Of a DNA stretch of 43,260 bases, positions 18,062 to 27,234 are shown one piece after another; positions within the stretch are counted from its first letter, which is position 1; each line of letters starts with the position of its first letter. The translations under genes were made by a program, and so were the position numbers. Source of the DNA: Gammaproteobacteria bacterium (GTDB lineage Bacteria > Pseudomonadota > Gammaproteobacteria > SZUA-152); the NCBI GenBank assembly GCA_011321815.1, contig DROS01000016.1:1-43260 (forward strand), given 5' to 3'. The notes beneath the pieces were generated by a model. That model searched no databases. It was not told the origin of the DNA and saw only the letters and a list, made by a program, of their open reading frames with translations.

Positions 18062-18706
18062 GTGAAAATTCTCATTGCAGATGATCACGCATTATTTCGC
18101 GAAGGTATACGCCATGTGCTTGATGACCTGACACAGCCACTGACGGTGCTGGAGGCGGCTGACTGTCAGCAGGCCATGCAGCACGCCATGCAGCATCCTG
18201 ACCTGGACCTGGTGTTGCTGGATTTGTACATGCCCGGCGAGGACGGTTTTACTGCGCTGGAGTTTTTCGCCTCGCGTTTTCCGGCGACGCCGGTCGTTAT
18301 TTTGTCCGCCTCGGATCAGCGCAGTGATATGCAACGCGCGTTGGATTTAGGCGCCATGGGCTTTATTCCCAAGGATACGTCCGGCCCGGTGATGTTAAGC
18401 GCCTTGAATCTGGTACTTTCGGGCGGGGTTTATATTCCGCCGTCAATGATCAAAACTGAACATTCATCCACTTCTGGTGACGGGCATCAAAACGAATCAG
18501 GGTTAACTCCCCGGCAATTGGAGGTTCTGGCTTTGCTGGTGGAAGGTGGTGCAAACAAGGAGATCGCCCGGCGTCTGAATCTGGCGGAAGCTACTGTAAA
18601 AATGCACGTTACCGCGATCTTAAAAAATCTGGATGTTAACAACCGCATCAGGGCGGCACGCGCCGTGGAACAGGCCGGGATTATCTTGCCTGATATGAAT
18701 GGTTAA
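18062..18706 (+). CDS. NarL/LuxR-type response regulator
   Basis: The GTG at 18062 gives the usual beginning VKILIADDHALFREG; the frame is open further upstream to a GTG inside the palindrome, which is unlikely to be used. The 214-residue protein has a receiver domain with acidic pocket DD (7-8), phosphoacceptor Asp54 in LVLLDLYMPG, and the conserved Ser/Lys positions (LSAS, PKDT). A LuxR helix-turn-helix follows at ~148-208 (LTPRQLEVLALLVEGGANKE then TVKMHVTAILKNL). It should be a DNA-binding transcription regulator switched by phosphorylation. The convergent hybrid histidine kinase 98 bases downstream is the likely partner, though its own receiver domain may compete. Target genes are not evident; the divergent lipoprotein gene is one candidate because of proximity. 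Confidence 0.9.
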   Translation: MKILIADDHALFREGIRHVLDDLTQPLTVLEAADCQQAMQHAMQHPDLDLVLLDLYMPGEDGFTALEFFASRFPATPVVILSASDQRSDMQRALDLGAMGFIPKDTSGPVMLSALNLVLSGGVYIPPSMIKTEHSSTSGDGHQNESGLTPRQLEVLALLVEGGANKEIARRLNLAEATVKMHVTAILKNLDVNNRIRAARAVEQAGIILPDMNG

Positions 18707-18804
18707 GCCTGGGCGTTCCGGCTAAAAACATGGCGGAACACGCAAAGCGATTCAGCGGATTGATTTAGGGGCATAGCACTGTCAAAACCGTCTTAGATGG
18801 CGTG

Positions 18805-20607
18805 CTATTGACGCTGTTTTTTTTTCATGGCGTTGTTGACAAAGGCTCTGAGCTTAGGGGGTGCGACGGGTTTATGCAGTAATTGAAAACCACTTTCGCT
18901 GACTTCCCGCAAACGATCAGCTTCTATATCACCGGTAATAATCAGTGCAGGGAGGTGGTTGCCATATTTGGCATGGAGTTGCTGAATAACATGGATTCCG
19001 GTTTGCTCTCCGTCCAGGCGATAATCAGCGATAATGCCATCCGGTGTTAGCTGGTGTTTTGCCAAACCGTCAATGGCTTCGTGCAATGTTGCCGTGGCAA
19101 TGGTGTGACACCCCCAGGTCTCCAGCAGGCTTTGCATGCCTTCCCTGATGCTGGGCTCATCATCCACCACCACGATAGTCAGACTCTCAATGGCATTATG
19201 TTGTGTCGCAGCAACTGGAGTTTTCTTGTCATCCATAACCGCAACATTTCCTTTGTCCACGATAATGCTGAACGTTGAACCTTCGCCGGGCCTGGAATGT
19301 ACTTCGATGGAATGTTTCAGCAGACGTGCGATACGCTCGACAATGGCCAGCCCCAGTCCCAGTCCCTTACTGCGATCCCTTTGCGGATTGCCCAGCTGAT
19401 AAAATTCATTAAAGACAGCATGTTGTTTGTTTGCAGGAATGCCCAGGCCGGTATCCGTTACATTGATCCGGACCGACGTCTTTAAATCAGTGCATGAAAT
19501 CGTGATCGCGCCTTTGTTTGTGTAACGAATGGCATTGGCAACAAAATTACGCATGATTTGCTCAAGCAATGCCGGGTCGCTATGCACCGCGTGTTTGCAC
19601 ATCGTGAATTCCAGCTCCAGCCCTTTTTCCTTTGCCGCCAGATGGTAATCGTTCGCCAGTTTTTCGAACATGGGCTGTAAATGAAAATGGCTGGTTTCCA
19701 CGACCAGCACGCCTGCATCCAGACGTGATATATCCAGCAGGGAATTAAACAGGCTTTGCAGAGCATCCACTGACGCGGTGATTTGATCCACCACTTTACG
19801 CACCTTGGGATACTTGATCGACTCATCCAATACCGAAGTGAAGAGCATCAACGCATGCAGGGGTTGGCGCAGGTCATGGCTGGCTGCGGCGAGAAACTTG
19901 GATTTGGCAATATTTGCCTGTTCAGCTTCTTCTTTTTGAAAGCTTAATTCATGCACCAGTTGCAGGTTTTCGAAACGCAGTTTGAGGGTTTCCACCAGGG
20001 AACGGTTAATATTTCTGGCAAAGAAAGGCATGCCAAAAGCATAGATAAAGGTCATCAGCCCCAGCGTGATGTGCATGCGGTCATCTTCCAGCAGGAACAT
20101 GATTCCTATCGGCAACATGGCGGGAATCACAAAGGCATAGAAGGCGGGCAGGTAAGCGGTGAGTGTCGATATTGCACCGGCACTCATGCCGGTTAATATA
20201 ATCAGGATAAAGAGTTGGTATTCCAGCGAGTTCACTGGATAAAACACTACTCCGGTCATCCCCCACAGCATGCCTGACAGGCCGGAGCCCAGAGCAAACA
20301 CAAGCCCCCAGTGAGGAAAATAAGTGGCATGTGTGCTTTTCTGGTACTGGCGCAGTGCGAGGCCACGCACAGACAAAACCAGGTACAACAAGGCAATCCA
20401 GATAATCAGGCTCTGCGCGGGGAACAATCCCCACAAACCAAACAACATGACAGCGCCCACCAGCGCATTGATAACCAGTACAGGCAGCAGGTGGTTGGCC
20501 AGCATGGTGATTTGTTGCTGTTTGATTTCACTATGCTGCAGTCCGGCTGTATCGCCAGTAGAATGATTTACAGCAGGGCGGCCTTGATACACGTTTTTAT
20601 CAGCCAT
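18805..20607 (-). CDS. Membrane-bound hybrid sensor histidine kinase with C-terminal receiver
   Basis: This 600-residue protein has six or seven hydrophobic segments between ~35 and 197, with little periplasmic sequence, so the sensor is the membrane region itself. A short coiled segment (205-235) leads to the H-box SHDLRQPLHALMLF with His244. The ATPase domain shows the N-box (NFVANAIRYT), DTGLGIP at 385-391 and GLGLGLAI at 415-422. A receiver domain occupies ~475-598, with DDE at 482-484, Asp528 as likely phosphoacceptor in ADYRLDG, and Lys579. HDLRQPLHA-type kinases with a terminal receiver commonly pair with NarL-type regulators, and one is encoded convergently here. The start ATG matches the end of the frame; no alternative looks better. 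The signal it senses cannot be read from the sequence. Confidence 0.9.
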   Translation of the reverse strand: MADKNVYQGRPAVNHSTGDTAGLQHSEIKQQQITMLANHLLPVLVINALVGAVMLFGLWGLFPAQSLIIWIALLYLVLSVRGLALRQYQKSTHATYFPHWGLVFALGSGLSGMLWGMTGVVFYPVNSLEYQLFILIILTGMSAGAISTLTAYLPAFYAFVIPAMLPIGIMFLLEDDRMHITLGLMTFIYAFGMPFFARNINRSLVETLKLRFENLQLVHELSFQKEEAEQANIAKSKFLAAASHDLRQPLHALMLFTSVLDESIKYPKVRKVVDQITASVDALQSLFNSLLDISRLDAGVLVVETSHFHLQPMFEKLANDYHLAAKEKGLELEFTMCKHAVHSDPALLEQIMRNFVANAIRYTNKGAITISCTDLKTSVRINVTDTGLGIPANKQHAVFNEFYQLGNPQRDRSKGLGLGLAIVERIARLLKHSIEVHSRPGEGSTFSIIVDKGNVAVMDDKKTPVAATQHNAIESLTIVVVDDEPSIREGMQSLLETWGCHTIATATLHEAIDGLAKHQLTPDGIIADYRLDGEQTGIHVIQQLHAKYGNHLPALIITGDIEADRLREVSESGFQLLHKPVAPPKLRAFVNNAMKKKQRQ

Positions 20608-20688
20608 GGGGAATGTAAGGTACGGGTAGAATAAAATCCCTTTCCCTTCAAGTCCATGATTATTGCATCGCCATTCGCGTCTTTGGCG

Positions 20689-22371
20689 TCACAAGGCCTT
20701 ATCGGGTTTTGCCACCTTTTCCGAAAACGATAGGCTGCTTTGCGGTAAAGCCTGGAGGAATGATTTTGCCTGCGAACTGAAATTTGGCGGTACCAGTATT
20801 GTGTTTTCCGCGGCACGGGTATTATCCGTTTCGGGATAGTCCAGAGTGTAATGAAGGCCACGGCTTTCCTGGCGCAGCATGGCGCTGCGAATGATCAGCG
20901 TGGCGGCCTGCACCAGATTACGCAACTCGATGAGGTCACCACTGATACGGAAATGACTGTAATATTCCTCTATTTCACGGACCAGTAAATCAGTGCGGCG
21001 CAGGGCGCGTTGCAGACGTTTGTCGGTGCGCACAATGCCGACGTAGTCCCACATGAAGCGGCGCAGCTCATCCCAGTTGTGAGAGACCACCACTTCCTCA
21101 TCAGAGTCGGTGACACGGCTTTCGTCCCAGTCAGGAATGTGCTCGGTGAGTTGCCGGTCTTTCGCCGTCAGGTTGATATCTTTTGCGGCGGCTTCGCCGA
21201 ACACCAAACATTCTAACAGTGAGTTACTGGCCAGACGGTTGGCGCCGTGCAGCCCGGTGAAGGCGGTTTCACCCACAGCATAAAGACCCTGGATATCACT
21301 GCGACCATGCAGATCGGTCATGACTCCGCCACAGGTGTAATGGGCGGCGGGCACAACGGGCAACGGTTGCCGGGTCATGTCAAAACCGAATTCAAGGCAC
21401 CGCTGATAGATGGTGGGAAAGTGGCTGGTAATGAAATCGACATCTTTGAAACTGATGTCGATGTACAGGCAGTCGGCGCCCAGGCGCTTCATTTCGTGAT
21501 CCATGGCGCGGGCGACGATGTCGCGCGAGGCGAGTTCGGCGCGTGGATCAAACTTGTGCATGAAACGGCTGCCATCAGGCAATAGCAGATGGGCGCCTTC
21601 ACCGCGCAAAGCTTCGGAGACCAAAAAGGATTTGGCCTGGGGGTGATAAAGGCAGGTGGGATGGAACTGGATAAATTCCATATTGGCCACCCGGCAGCCC
21701 GCACGCCAAGCCATGGCGATGCCGTCGCCAGTGGAAACATCCGGGTTGGTGGTATAAAGATAGACCTTGCTGGCTCCGCCGGTGGCGAGTACGACACAGC
21801 GGGCATGGAAAACCTCGATGTGGTCGGCTTCGCGGTTAAGCACATAAGCACCCAGTACCCGCTGAGGCTCGTGGCCGAGTTTGTTGGCGGTGATCAGATC
21901 CACTGCGATATGGTGCTCGAACAGTTCGACATTGGGCCGGTCTTTCAATGCCTCCACCATGGAGCGGGCTGTGGCGCGGCCAGTGGCATCAGCCGCGTGA
22001 GCCACCCGGCGTTGGCTGTGGCCACCTTCACGGGTGAGGTGCAGTTTGGTATCGTCGGTGGTGGAAAAGGCGGTGCCCAGCTCATCGAGCCAGTAAATTT
22101 GTGCGGCGCCGTGCTCGGCGGTGAATTGTGCAACCGCAGGGTCACACAGTCCGGCCCCGGCAGTGAGCGTGTCCTGTACATGGCTTGTGACAGAATCGGT
22201 GGGGCCCAGCACGGCGGCAATACCGCCCTGGGCATATTTGCTGCTGCCTTCGTCCACCGGGCCTTTGGCAATAACGGCGACGCGCAGGCTGGGGTCAAGT
22301 CGTAAAATCAGGCTTAAACCGGCTGCGCCGCTGCCAATAACCAGCACGTCATGGCTGAAATGTTTACTCAT
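20689..22371 (-). CDS. nadB: L-aspartate oxidase NadB
   Basis: The flavoenzyme oxidises L-aspartate to iminoaspartate, the first step of de novo NAD synthesis, in the cytoplasm. The 560-residue sequence (E. coli NadB is 540) starts with the FAD-binding dinucleotide fold [15 protein letters not shown], followed by [14 protein letters not shown]. The active-site region [13 protein letters not shown]-like segment ([19 protein letters not shown]), the stretch EFIQFHPT and the FAD-binding [19 protein letters not shown] are all present. The C-terminal helical domain is complete and slightly extended. The gene faces away from rpoE, the same divergent arrangement as in E. coli. The ATG at 22371 directly precedes a conserved N-terminus. 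Confidence 0.96.
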   Translation of the reverse strand: MSKHFSHDVLVIGSGAAGLSLILRLDPSLRVAVIAKGPVDEGSSKYAQGGIAAVLGPTDSVTSHVQDTLTAGAGLCDPAVAQFTAEHGAAQIYWLDELGTAFSTTDDTKLHLTREGGHSQRRVAHAADATGRATARSMVEALKDRPNVELFEHHIAVDLITANKLGHEPQRVLGAYVLNREADHIEVFHARCVVLATGGASKVYLYTTNPDVSTGDGIAMAWRAGCRVANMEFIQFHPTCLYHPQAKSFLVSEALRGEGAHLLLPDGSRFMHKFDPRAELASRDIVARAMDHEMKRLGADCLYIDISFKDVDFITSHFPTIYQRCLEFGFDMTRQPLPVVPAAHYTCGGVMTDLHGRSDIQGLYAVGETAFTGLHGANRLASNSLLECLVFGEAAAKDINLTAKDRQLTEHIPDWDESRVTDSDEEVVVSHNWDELRRFMWDYVGIVRTDKRLQRALRRTDLLVREIEEYYSHFRISGDLIELRNLVQAATLIIRSAMLRQESRGLHYTLDYPETDNTRAAENTILVPPNFSSQAKSFLQALPQSSLSFSEKVAKPDKAL

Positions 22372-22496
22372 GCCCAGAGCTTACTTGATTCTGCGCATCT
22401 CGCCCATATTTCAGGGTGACCGATAAATATTGCGTGTGTGGCGGGAATCGCGTCAAAATAGGGCGCGCTGGTTTGCAAAGCCTGGATTGACTGACA

Positions 22497-22523
22497 GAAC
22501 TATCCGTCGTGGGTGCTGTCTAC
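22497..22523 (+). promoter_or_regulatory. Candidate sigma-E autoregulatory promoter for rpoE
   Basis: GAACTA, a 16-base spacer and TCTAC resemble the sigma-E consensus (GAACTT, 16, TCTGA) about 90 bases upstream of rpoE. Autoregulation of rpoE from such a promoter is well established in relatives; the assignment here rests on the motif only. Confidence 0.45.
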
Positions 22524-22609
22524 TCGTGGGAGGTTGCCGGGAGACGCTTCACTCGCAAGAAGAACAAAACCAAGGGGATGCCCCTCGCAGGGCAGATCGC
22601 TGAATAGAA

Positions 22610-23191
22610 ATGAGTGAACAAAAGGCAGACCAGGTTCTCGTTGAGCGCGTGCAACGGGGAGATAAATCCGCATTTGATGTTCTGGTACTGAAGTACCAGA
22701 TCAAGATCATCAAGCTGATTTCACGTTATATTCGTGACCACAGCGAAGTACAGGATGTGGCCCAGGAGGCTTTCATTAAAGCATATCGGGCCTTGCCGCG
22801 GTTTCGTGGTGACAGTGCGTTTTACACTTGGCTGTATCGTATCGCCATTAATACGGCCAAAAATCATTTGGTGGCCCGAGGGCGGCGCATGCCAAATGTG
22901 GATATTGATGCACAGGAAGCTGAACAATTTGAGGGTGCCGAGGGTCTCAGAGAATATGCAACACCAGAACAGGTTGCCCTGAAAGATGAGGTTGAGAAGA
23001 CGATATTTTCAGCAATGGAGCAATTACCGGATGATTTGCGTACGGCGATTACCTTGCGGGAAATTGAAGGATTGAGTTACGAAGAAATTGCCGAAGCCAT
23101 GGAATGCCCGGTGGGCACAGTCCGATCCCGCATCTTCCGGGCGCGTGAGGCAATTGATAAAAAACTGCGGCCGCTGATCGAGCGCGAATGA
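22610..23191 (+). CDS. rpoE: Envelope-stress sigma factor RpoE (sigma-E/AlgU)
   Basis: This 193-residue ECF sigma factor (E. coli 191) directs RNA polymerase to envelope-stress genes. Sigma region 2 is visible at ~20-95 with DVAQEAFIKAYRALPRFRGD and FYTWLYRIAINTAKNHL, and region 4 at ~130-185 with LPDDLRTAITLREIEGLSYE and GTVRSRIFRAREAI. It is followed by rseA, rseB, rseC and mucD in the classical order. The start ATG at 22610 has only a weak ribosome binding site. Activity should be held down by RseA and released by regulated proteolysis. Confidence 0.97.
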   Translation: MSEQKADQVLVERVQRGDKSAFDVLVLKYQIKIIKLISRYIRDHSEVQDVAQEAFIKAYRALPRFRGDSAFYTWLYRIAINTAKNHLVARGRRMPNVDIDAQEAEQFEGAEGLREYATPEQVALKDEVEKTIFSAMEQLPDDLRTAITLREIEGLSYEEIAEAMECPVGTVRSRIFRAREAIDKKLRPLIERE

Positions 23192-23212
23192 ACAAAACAA
23201 CAGGTGATGAGC

Positions 23213-23857
23213 ATGATAAATCCATCAGATGAACGAATTTCTGCGCTGATTGATGGCGAACTGGATGAGCGGGAGCACCAGGCAACGGTCGACGAGTTGC
23301 TGGCCAATGGCGAAAACCGCAAAGCCTGGGGGCGGTATCACTTGATCAGCGACACATTGAAACGCAGCTTGCCCAAGGGCATGGACAATGATTTTTCATC
23401 CCGGGTAATGGCTGCACTGGATGAAGAACCCACGGTGCTGGCGCCTCAGCCAACAAAATCATCCTGGGGGCAGCGTGCGGCAGGCCTGGCGGTTGCCGCC
23501 TCCGTTGCGGCCGTTGCGGTACTGGGGGTGCAGTTCATGTACCAACAGGATGGACAGACACTACCTCCGCAGATGGCGCAGACTTCCAATAAACTCTCAC
23601 CCATAGCACAGCAACAAAATATCGCGCAGGCCAGGATTCAACAATCACTTCGCGCCAATATTCAAACCGTGACCCAATCATCCGGCGCGGTGGGCCACAC
23701 ACCCAGGCCAAGCAAACAGTTTCACCCCCGGCTCAACAAATATCTGGTAGATCATAATCAGCAGGCACCCAGGGCCGCAGTGCAGGGAATGATTCCCTAT
23801 GCACGTATTGTGGCTTATCCCAATTCACACCGACTTCTGATCCAGGCGCAAAAATAA
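23213..23857 (+). CDS. rseA: Anti-sigma-E factor RseA
   Basis: The 214-residue product starts MINPSDERISALIDGELDER, the conserved N-terminal domain that clamps sigma-E. The ATG at 23213 is preferred because AGGTGAT lies six to seven bases upstream; ATG 23207 overlaps that site. A single membrane helix spans about 88-110 (AAGLAVAASVAAVAVLGVQF), placing residues 1-87 in the cytoplasm and a Gln-rich domain in the periplasm, where RseB binds and DegS would cleave. It begins 21 bases after rpoE. The periplasmic part is poorly conserved in this family, as here. Confidence 0.93.
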   Translation: MINPSDERISALIDGELDEREHQATVDELLANGENRKAWGRYHLISDTLKRSLPKGMDNDFSSRVMAALDEEPTVLAPQPTKSSWGQRAAGLAVAASVAAVAVLGVQFMYQQDGQTLPPQMAQTSNKLSPIAQQQNIAQARIQQSLRANIQTVTQSSGAVGHTPRPSKQFHPRLNKYLVDHNQQAPRAAVQGMIPYARIVAYPNSHRLLIQAQK

Positions 23858-23859
23858 CG

Positions 23860-24864
23860 GTGTCATCCTTTTTCTTCTCACGTCTGCTTTTACCCACGTT
23901 TATTTTCGCCAGCTGCTTCAGCAGTGTGGCGCAGGCGGCAGACCAGGCCACACTGGACGTGTTGATGCGTATGCAGACCGCATCAGAGAACATTAATTAC
24001 CATGGCACGCTGGTGTTTTTGCAGAATGGCCAGGTGCAATCCATGCGGGTAGTGCACAAGGCGGATGGAACGGGGCGCTTTGAACGCCTGATCAATCTGA
24101 ATGGCGTGGCACGCGAAGTGGTGCGTAAGGATAATCTGCTTATTTGCTATATGCCGGACAGCAAAGAGGTTATGGTCAGCCGCCAGAAGTTTAAAGGCAA
24201 TGTCAATGTGCTGACGCAGCTGGCCGGAAATGATTTTGCGGAGCTGCAAAAAAATTATGAATTCACACTGGAGACGGTGGAGCGTATCGCAGGGCGGGAG
24301 GCGCAGCGTGTCCTGATCCAGCCGAAAGATAATTTACGCTACGGTTACCGCCTGTGGGTTGATAATGAAAAATCAATTCTATTGAAATCCGACTTGTTGA
24401 ATGAACGGGGCGAATCGCTGGAGCAGGCGATGTTTGCGGATATCGCCATAGTTGACCGTATTCCTGAAAATTTATTACAACCGACATCAACGGGCGATGG
24501 TTTTACCTGGTATGAGCGTGAATCCGACAGCAGCACGTCCATGATATCGGACAGTGACTGGAAAATAGAGCCACTACCCAAAGGGTTTACGGTGTCTTCA
24601 CGTTTTCGACATCAAATGTTGGGCGCCAGCGTGCCCAGTGAACACTGGGTTTTATCCGATGGTCTGGCCAATATCTCGATTTACTTTGAAAAACTCACAG
24701 ATGGCCAGGATACATTCGAAGGTATTTCACCCATGGGTGTGGTGAATGCCTTTGGCATTCTGAATGCGAAACATCAAATTACCGTTATCGGTGAAGTGCC
24801 TGCGGGTACTGTTGAACAGCTTGCGCGGTCAGTAACATTTTCTCCGGGGGTGAAAAATGATTGA
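23860..24864 (+). CDS. rseB: Periplasmic sigma-E regulator RseB (MucB)
   Basis: RseB binds the periplasmic part of RseA and protects it until lipoprotein or LPS signals release it. The 334-residue protein (E. coli 318) starts at GTG two bases after the rseA stop. A signal peptide runs to about residue 26 (SSVAQA, then ADQ). The LolA-like N-terminal domain (MRMQTASENINYHGTLVFLQ; GTGRFERLINLNG) and the C-terminal domain (LPKGFTVSSRFRHQM; HWVLSDGLANISIYFEKL) are both intact. It overlaps rseC by eight bases. Confidence 0.95.
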   Translation: MSSFFFSRLLLPTFIFASCFSSVAQAADQATLDVLMRMQTASENINYHGTLVFLQNGQVQSMRVVHKADGTGRFERLINLNGVAREVVRKDNLLICYMPDSKEVMVSRQKFKGNVNVLTQLAGNDFAELQKNYEFTLETVERIAGREAQRVLIQPKDNLRYGYRLWVDNEKSILLKSDLLNERGESLEQAMFADIAIVDRIPENLLQPTSTGDGFTWYERESDSSTSMISDSDWKIEPLPKGFTVSSRFRHQMLGASVPSEHWVLSDGLANISIYFEKLTDGQDTFEGISPMGVVNAFGILNAKHQITVIGEVPAGTVEQLARSVTFSPGVKND

Positions 24865-25324
24865 AGAACACGCTCAGGTCATCGCGCTGGACAATAACGA
24901 TGTGTGGGTGGAAACACAGCGGCGTAGCGCCTGTGGCCAGTGCGCGGCAAACAAGGGCTGTGGTACAGCGACGTTGGCCAGGGTGTTGGGTAACAAACGT
25001 AGTCAGGTGCGTACACTTAACCCGGAGGCAACCCCCGTGGCCGTTGGTGATGAAGTGGTTATCGGAATCAATGAGCAGGCGTTGGTGCGTGGCTCGCTGG
25101 CTGTTTACACTGTGCCGCTATTGATGCTGTTTGTTTTTGGTTTCCTGGGTGAATTGTTGAGCACGCAATTATTGGTGACAAACCAGGACATTTTACCTAT
25201 TGTTCTGGGTCTTGCCGGCTTGTTGCTGGGGTTTGTCTGGGTCCGGCGTTTTACCCGGGGGATTGCGGATGATGTCCGTTACCAGCCTGTATTATTGCGG
25301 CGCGTCAGCATTGCGTTACGGTAA
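24857..25324 (+). CDS. rseC: RseC/SoxR-reducing-system family membrane protein
   Basis: The 155-residue protein (E. coli RseC 159) has an N-terminal Cys cluster (C26, C29, C35 in RSACGQCAANKGCG) and two membrane helices at about 80-101 and 112-129. The family modulates sigma-E and, in the rsx context, takes part in reducing the SoxR iron-sulfur cluster. Its start overlaps rseB, so it is translationally coupled. A MITE-like repeat begins 57 bases after its stop and separates it from mucD. Confidence 0.93.
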   Translation: MIEEHAQVIALDNNDVWVETQRRSACGQCAANKGCGTATLARVLGNKRSQVRTLNPEATPVAVGDEVVIGINEQALVRGSLAVYTVPLLMLFVFGFLGELLSTQLLVTNQDILPIVLGLAGLLLGFVWVRRFTRGIADDVRYQPVLLRRVSIALR

Positions 25325-25380
25325 GGGAGTGGGCGCGAGGTGATTTTTGGCGTGCCTGTTTCTGAATATGATTGAATCGC

Positions 25381-25562
25381 TTTGGGTTTAATTCCCCCGC
25401 TGCTTGCAGCGACTGCCGTCAGCGCCTGTCCCGCGAAACGCTTTGGGTATTCCGGCATGTTTTTAACCGGAATCCAGAGGTGTAAACCCCTGGCCCCCGG
25501 CCTTCCCCGGGGTGATGTTATTAATGCTAATACCCCGTCAGCTTGCTGCGGGGTAGTTTATT
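25381..25562. repeat. MITE-like palindromic element, copy B (upstream of mucD)
   Basis: The left end TTTGGGTTTAATTCCCCC then GCTGCTTGCAGCG and the right end CCCCGTCAGCTTGCTGCGGGG then TAGTTTATT match copy A at 13451. The interior carries further hairpin arms and CCGGAATCCAGAGGT, a segment that recurs at 40905-40950. The element ends 33 bases before the mucD start, so it lies in the mucD promoter region. Confidence 0.65.
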
Positions 25563-25595
25563 ATAAAATGGTGATGTTGAATGTTAGGAGCAAAC

Positions 25596-27089
25596 ATGAA
25601 CGTTAAGAATGTCCGACCGACTGGCGCGTATAACCTTGAAAATAAGCGCAGAGTAGTCCTGTCTGCCCGGCCTGGTCTGGTAATGGGTTTTATCCTGGCA
25701 TTTTTGCTGCTGTCCAGCCAGGTACAGGCAAGCAGTCTGCCCGACTTTACGGAACTGGTTGAGAAACACAGTGCAGCAGTGGTCAACATCAGCACCACAC
25801 AAAAAATCAAACACCCCAAAATTTCGCGCATGCCACGTGGCATGCCTGAGCAGATTCCTGAAGGCCCGTTTGGTGATTTGTTCCGCCATTTTTTTGGTGA
25901 ACAGGGCCGCGATTTTGGCGGCCCTGACAGCGAGCCGCAAGAGGCCAAGTCATTGGGTTCAGGGTTTATTATTTCTGAAGATGGCTATGTCATGACCAAT
26001 CATCATGTGGTGAAAGATGCCACCGAGATTCTGGTGCGTTTGTCTGATCGGCGTGAATTGGTGGCAGAGGTGATTGGCAGCGATGCACGCAGTGACATTG
26101 CCCTGTTAAAAGTGGATGCAGACAACCTGCCTGTGGTAACGATTGGTGATTCCGGCCATTTAAAAGTGGGGGAATGGGTGCTGGCCATTGGCTCGCCTTT
26201 TGGTTTTGACCATTCGGTGACGGCAGGTATTGTCAGCGCCAAGGGCCGTTCTTTGCCGCGTGAAAACTATGTGCCATTTATTCAGACAGATGTAGCCATT
26301 AATCCTGGTAACTCCGGAGGCCCTTTGTTTGACCTCGAAGGCAAGGTGGTCGGCATTAACTCGCAGATTTACAGCCGCACCGGCGGCTTTATGGGGTTGT
26401 CATTTGCGATTCCCATCGACATGGCCATGCAAGTGGTTGCACAGTTGAAAGATGGTGGCAAGGTGGCCCGTGGCTGGCTGGGCGTATTGATTCAGGATGT
26501 CACCCGCGAGCTGGCTGAATCGTTTGGTATGGACAAGCCCCGTGGCGCCCTGGTGGCCAAAGTGTTGAAAGACAGTCCCGCAGAAAAAGCAGGACTGGAA
26601 GTGGGGGATGTTATTACCCGCTTCAATGGCAAACCGGTGGTGCGTTCTTCCAATTTGCCACCACTGGTGGGCATCAGTCCAGTGGGCGAAAAGGTCAAGG
26701 TGGAGATTTTGCGTAAAGGTAAACTCAAAACCCTGAAGGTGACGCTGGGTGAATTGCCAGACGACGACATGCAGGTGGCTGCCGGTGAACCGGGCACGAC
26801 CAATGAAACCCGCTTGAATATCACCGTAATGGACCTTACTGCCGAACAGCGTAAAAAGCTGGACATCAAGGAAGGCGGTGTGATTGTGCAAAAAATCCAG
26901 GCGGGCCCGGCGCGCAAGGCCGGGGTACGGCGTGGCGATGTCATTTTGATGATCAACAACGTGGATGTAAAAGATGCCAAGCACTTTGCCGAGATATCAG
27001 CGGATCTGCCCGCAGACAAGTCGTTGCCACTGCTGGTTCAACGTCGTGGCGGCCCCGTCTTCCTGGCGCTGAAAATCAAGGAAAAATAG
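25596..27089 (+). CDS. mucD: Periplasmic serine protease MucD/DegP (Do family)
   Basis: This HtrA-type protease and chaperone degrades misfolded periplasmic proteins and damps the envelope stress response. The ATG at 25596 follows TTAGGAG with ideal spacing; an ATG at 25581 lies before that site. The 497-residue product has a long N-region and a signal peptide ending near VQA (about residue 48). The catalytic triad is visible as His137 (TNHHVV), Asp167 (RSDIALLK) and Ser240 (NPGNSGGP). Two PDZ domains follow, ~290-385 (GWLGVLIQDVT; SPAEKAGLEVGDVITRFNG) and ~405-497 (GPARKAGVRRGDVILMINN). The position after rseC matches Pseudomonas-type sigma-E operons. A MITE-like element upstream may have changed its promoter. 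Confidence 0.96.
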   Translation: MNVKNVRPTGAYNLENKRRVVLSARPGLVMGFILAFLLLSSQVQASSLPDFTELVEKHSAAVVNISTTQKIKHPKISRMPRGMPEQIPEGPFGDLFRHFFGEQGRDFGGPDSEPQEAKSLGSGFIISEDGYVMTNHHVVKDATEILVRLSDRRELVAEVIGSDARSDIALLKVDADNLPVVTIGDSGHLKVGEWVLAIGSPFGFDHSVTAGIVSAKGRSLPRENYVPFIQTDVAINPGNSGGPLFDLEGKVVGINSQIYSRTGGFMGLSFAIPIDMAMQVVAQLKDGGKVARGWLGVLIQDVTRELAESFGMDKPRGALVAKVLKDSPAEKAGLEVGDVITRFNGKPVVRSSNLPPLVGISPVGEKVKVEILRKGKLKTLKVTLGELPDDDMQVAAGEPGTTNETRLNITVMDLTAEQRKKLDIKEGGVIVQKIQAGPARKAGVRRGDVILMINNVDVKDAKHFAEISADLPADKSLPLLVQRRGGPVFLALKIKEK

Positions 27090-27112
27090 TCCGGCTGAAT
27101 TTTGCACAAACA

Positions 27113-27143
27113 CCCCGTTGATCGTAATGGTCGCGGGGTTTCT
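27113..27143 (+). terminator. Terminator after mucD
   Basis: CCCCG and CGGGG form a stem around a 16-base loop, followed by TTTCTGTTT. The stem is short and the loop long, so strength is uncertain, but the place (24 bases after the mucD stop, before lepA) fits. Confidence 0.5.
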
Positions 27144-27234
27144 GTTTCGGCGGCGGGCCAGATAGATTACAATGCCCGCCGGCCGTTCCTTCTGAACATG
27201 ATTTCATTCTTTTAATTCGGTGGTACCTTTATAC

